From positions 1 through 64,000 of the forward strand of contig PKYK01000030.1 of assembly GCA_003133665.1 (NCBI GenBank): a DNA stretch of 64,000 nt, written 5' to 3'. Below the pieces are notes generated by a model. That model ran no database searches. It was not told the origin of the DNA and saw only the letters and a list, made by a program, of their open reading frames with translations. Source of the stretch: Acidimicrobiaceae bacterium. GTDB lineage: Bacteria; Actinomycetota; Acidimicrobiia; Acidimicrobiales; RAAP-2. Numbering within the stretch: position 1 is the stretch's first letter; each line of letters starts with the position of its first letter. Shown piece by piece: positions 61,994-64,000 of the stretch. The position numbers were made by a program, and so were the translations under genes.

Positions 61994-63043
61994 TCACTGA
62001 ACAGTGACCAGCGTTCCGATCGGTGTGTGGGGCCACAGAATCGCGGCGTGGGTGAAGGGCATCTCCACGCAACCAAGACTCTGAGGCCAGCCGTAGCTGT
62101 AGCGGATGAAGCCGTGCAGGGCGTCGCCGCCGTTGAAGTACGAGACCCATGGGATACCCGGATCGCTGTAGTGCGATCCGTTGGGGTTGGTGCCAGACAT
62201 TGTTTGGGTGGTGAAGCGCAGGTACACCGGGTACGTGCCATTGTCGGTGGGCATGACGGGAATGCCGGTGTTCACGTAGGAGATGAAGGTGACCCTCCCG
62301 TTTTGGTAGAGCTTCAGAGTCTCGGGAAGACTCTTCTTCACGTAGACAACGTTGTAGCTCATCGGATCAACTTGGTGTTTTCTGGCTGCGGCGACGAGCA
62401 CGTCCCAGGTCGTCGTGTCCATCGCCCCCGTCGTCGCAAGATTGTGGACGGACTGGAAGCGCATCAGAGCACCTCGAAGAATCACGTTGTTTGTTCCCAC
62501 GCTCCATTGTTCCCTGAGGGCGGCTGGCAATGACCGGAATCGCCACGCGAACGACCCCCTTTGCAGTTTCGTCAGGTTCGGGACCGTCATCGTGGTCGTT
62601 GGTGCCAATGAAGTCGTCGTCGTAGACGTTGTCGACGTTGATGTTGACGTTGACGACGGAATCGTTGTCGTTGTCGTTGTCGTCGATGTCGTCGATGATG
62701 TAGTCGTTGTCGCCCTCACCGAAGCCTTGAATGACAGGGGCAGGTATCGAAGCGCCGCGAGTATCTGGTCCTCCAGTTTGATGGAGAAGGCGACCTTCGG
62801 TATCCGGCTCGATCCGGAGCGGATCGAACATTCGCTGCGACAGCCAATGACCCCTGGAATTCGCAGTGCGTGCGGCTTCGATGGGAGCGAGTTTGACGAA
62901 CGGGCAGTCGCTAACCTCTGAGCGACATCGATGACGATGGAATTTCGGCCGGCCGCGTTCGCGACCGGAGCGAAGGCCAGTAGTCCGGCCACGATCGTGC
63001 CCGCCGCCACCGTAGAGAACGTCCCGCGCTGATTCAACTTCAT
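61994..63043 (-). CDS. L,D-transpeptidase (YkuD), copy 2 with Thr/Ser linker
   Basis: 349-aa secreted enzyme. Signal peptide cleaved near ANA/AGR (residue 30), a domain of unknown type to 110, a Thr/Ser-rich tract (112-152), a peptidoglycan-binding-like segment (ILRGALMRFQSVHNLATTG), then YkuD with HGFIRYSYGWPQSLGCVEMP and catalytic Cys. TATCCT (63055-63050) is 6 nt before ATG 63043. The catalytic half is nearly the same as copy 1 (45946-46983). Divergent from the S11 carboxypeptidase at 63437, a functional partner in making 3-3 cross-links. Confidence 0.92.
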   Translation of the reverse strand: MKLNQRGTFSTVAAGTIVAGLLAFAPVANAAGRNSIVIDVAQRLATARSSNSLPSKPHALRIPGVIGCRSECSIRSGSSRIPKVAFSIKLEDQILAALRYLPLSFKASVRATTTTSSTTSTTTTTTTIPSSTSTSTSTTSTTTTSLAPTTTMTVPNLTKLQRGSFAWRFRSLPAALREQWSVGTNNVILRGALMRFQSVHNLATTGAMDTTTWDVLVAAARKHQVDPMSYNVVYVKKSLPETLKLYQNGRVTFISYVNTGIPVMPTDNGTYPVYLRFTTQTMSGTNPNGSHYSDPGIPWVSYFNGGDALHGFIRYSYGWPQSLGCVEMPFTHAAILWPHTPIGTLVTVQ

Positions 63044-63436
63044 TGGCCAAGGATACTGGGCAATAGATGTTTACTGATCCGCGGCGGGCGTCCAAGAGGG
63101 ACGTCAGAACCTGAAGCGAGGGGTCGGGGAAGTGGGAGTGTCATTGGGGCCGGCGTCGTCGAATCCGTCGTCAACCATCTGGGTAGGGGTGACCTGGAGG
63201 GGCGCCACGACGCTGAATTCGACAATCGGTGATCTGAGCGACGGCCCGTGGAAAGTGGTGCGGTTCAAGCGCCGACTCCCATTGACCGACGTCAAGACCC
63301 AGCCGGTTGCGTGTCGCTGAACGGTTGGGCCAGCTCGTGCGGGCATAACCTCTGGTTAGCGGTTCTTTCAGGTTGAGTCTTTCGCAGAGGCCTCTCCGTG
63401 CCAGAATCGTCCTACGACAATCAGCAAAGTACGCCG
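63044..63436. other. Divergent intergenic region before the second S11 gene
   Basis: 393 nt. The first 12 nt hold the -10 of the L,D-transpeptidase. An 80-codon minus-strand frame (63104-63346) starts ATG but lacks an SD and any recognisable domain, so it is not called as a gene. No clear promoter for the S11 gene was recognised. Confidence 0.35.
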
Positions 63437-64000
63437 ATGAAGACTCTCTCGAAATACCATTTACACCCAGGTCCGCTACGCGTGGTCTCCTTGAGCGGTG
63501 TCCTCGCCGGACTCCTCTTGGTCATAACCCCCACCATCGCCACGTCGTCTCCGTCGTCGTCAACGACGACGTCAGCAGTTCCTCCCACCTCATCGACCAC
63601 CACCACGATCCCGTCGTCGACCACCACCACCACGATCCCGTCGTCGACCACCACCACCACGGTCCCGTCGTCGACCACCACCACCACGATCCCGACAACC
63701 ACCACGACGACAACCATCCCGGGGCGATCCGATTTGCCGTGGCCGAGGCAAGGAAGCGCCGCCGTCGCTATTCCTCAACTCTCGGTCGCGGCCTCCTCGC
63801 AACCACAGTTGCGCCGGCCGATCGCCAGTCTCACCAAGATGATGACGACGTGGGTCGTGCTGCATCGACTTCCCCTGACCTACGCCCAACGCGGTCCGTG
63901 TCTCATCGTCACCGCGAACGACGTCGCGCTCTACGACCATGACGTAGCGTCCGGCCAGTCCAACGTCAAGATTGTTCAGGGCATGACGCTGTGCGAAGGT
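63437..64000 (+). CDS. D-alanyl-D-alanine carboxypeptidase (S11), copy 2, 3' truncated by the window
   Basis: Frame open from ATG 63437 to the window end, 188 codons visible. N-terminal signal/anchor helix (about 17-33), a Thr/Pro/Ser-rich stalk (about 40-96) with tandem repeats, then the S11 domain with IASLTKMMT (Ser131, Lys134) and SGQSNV further on, aligning with the paralogue at 23409. The stalk echoes the Thr-rich tract (TTTTTIPSS) of the divergent L,D-transpeptidase. The SxN and KTG motifs lie outside the window. Confidence 0.88.
   Translation, partial: MKTLSKYHLHPGPLRVVSLSGVLAGLLLVITPTIATSSPSSSTTTSAVPPTSSTTTTIPSSTTTTTIPSSTTTTTVPSSTTTTTIPTTTTTTTIPGRSDLPWPRQGSAAVAIPQLSVAASSQPQLRRPIASLTKMMTTWVVLHRLPLTYAQRGPCLIVTANDVALYDHDVASGQSNVKIVQGMTLCEG
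63593..63697 (+). repeat. 27-bp tandem repeats encoding the Thr-rich stalk
   Basis: About four near-identical units (starting 63593, 63617, 63644 and 63671) encode STTTTTIPS-type repeats; the first is 3 bp shorter and one has GTC in place of ATC. In-frame copy number changes would vary stalk length. Confidence 0.85.

Noticed and set aside
63104..63346. 80-aa minus-strand frame between the L,D-transpeptidase and S11 genes
   Set aside because: It has an ATG but no ribosome binding site, no good -10 at the usual distance and no recognisable domain.
63593..63697. Repeats before the window end as a CRISPR array
   Set aside because: Units are contiguous 24-27-bp coding repeats without spacers, in frame with the S11 carboxypeptidase.
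63421..63717. 98-codon Val-rich minus-strand frame
   Set aside because: It is the antisense of the Thr-rich repeat; the S11 frame on the plus strand is supported by catalytic motifs.

Overview
The window is high-GC chromosomal DNA from a member of the Actinomycetota. The order rseP-ispG-proS / rimP-nusA-ylxR-infB-rbfA-truB-ribF-rpsO-pnp, the dapA-rnj-ftsK neighbourhood and the lexA / LysM / nrdR / dinB set are actinobacterial. Many GTG and TTG starts, an archaeal-type prolyl-tRNA synthetase and the general protein character suggest the class Acidimicrobiia. That class placement is an inference from gene content, not a database result. I found no phage, insertion sequence, CRISPR array or rRNA operon.

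Region 1 (1-14.1 kb) holds housekeeping information-processing genes: the 3' part of an M50 protease, ispG, an archaeal-type proS, and the rimP-to-pnp translation and RNA cluster. The latter has a clear sigma70-type promoter, a terminator-like leader hairpin and a strong terminator after pnp. Region 2 (14.1-33.7 kb) carries a YfhO-like membrane protein and most of the succinylase lysine/DAP pathway (dapB, dapA, dapF, dapC, dapD, dapE). Interspersed are rnj, ftsK, an S11 carboxypeptidase, thrB, an EamA transporter, miaB, miaA, hflX and a siderophore-interacting oxidoreductase. Region 3 (33.7-46.9 kb) has a gene-poor stretch, SOS-controlled lexA, a LIV-type ABC transporter operon, a YbaK-type deacylase, a MoxR ATPase paired with an HExxH + VWA protein, an SOS-controlled LysM membrane protein, nrdR, a PIG-L deacetylase, dinB and an L,D-transpeptidase.

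Region 4 (47.0-57.2 kb) starts with a 54-aa membrane protein and tRNA-Cys(GCA). An accessory catabolic module follows: an XRE-cupin regulator, a bicupin, an atypical SDR, an amidohydrolase, a ribose-type ABC importer and an M24-family protein. The promoters of this module share a TTCAGTGAA-like operator. Region 5 (57.4-64 kb) carries an MFS transporter with a ChrB-type chromate-resistance protein, a CtpE-like P-type ATPase, and a second L,D-transpeptidase divergent from a second S11 carboxypeptidase that runs off the window end. Both proteins of that pair have Thr/Ser-rich linkers.

Cross-cutting observations: (i) about a dozen start codons lie 6-7 nt after a TAnnnT hexamer, which implies frequent leaderless transcription; (ii) several enzymes lack canonical catalytic residues (DapF Cys73 to Ser, an SDR without its Ser-Tyr-Lys triad, an M24 protein with a metal-ligand Asp replaced by Cys); (iii) both ABC substrate-binding proteins lack a lipobox cysteine; (iv) wall genes are duplicated as L,D-transpeptidase and carboxypeptidase pairs. 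The best candidates for undescribed biology are the MoxR/HExxH-VWA pair, the catabolic module with its shared operator, and the proS leader, in which a promoter -10 lies in the loop of a hairpin that hides the proS ribosome binding site.
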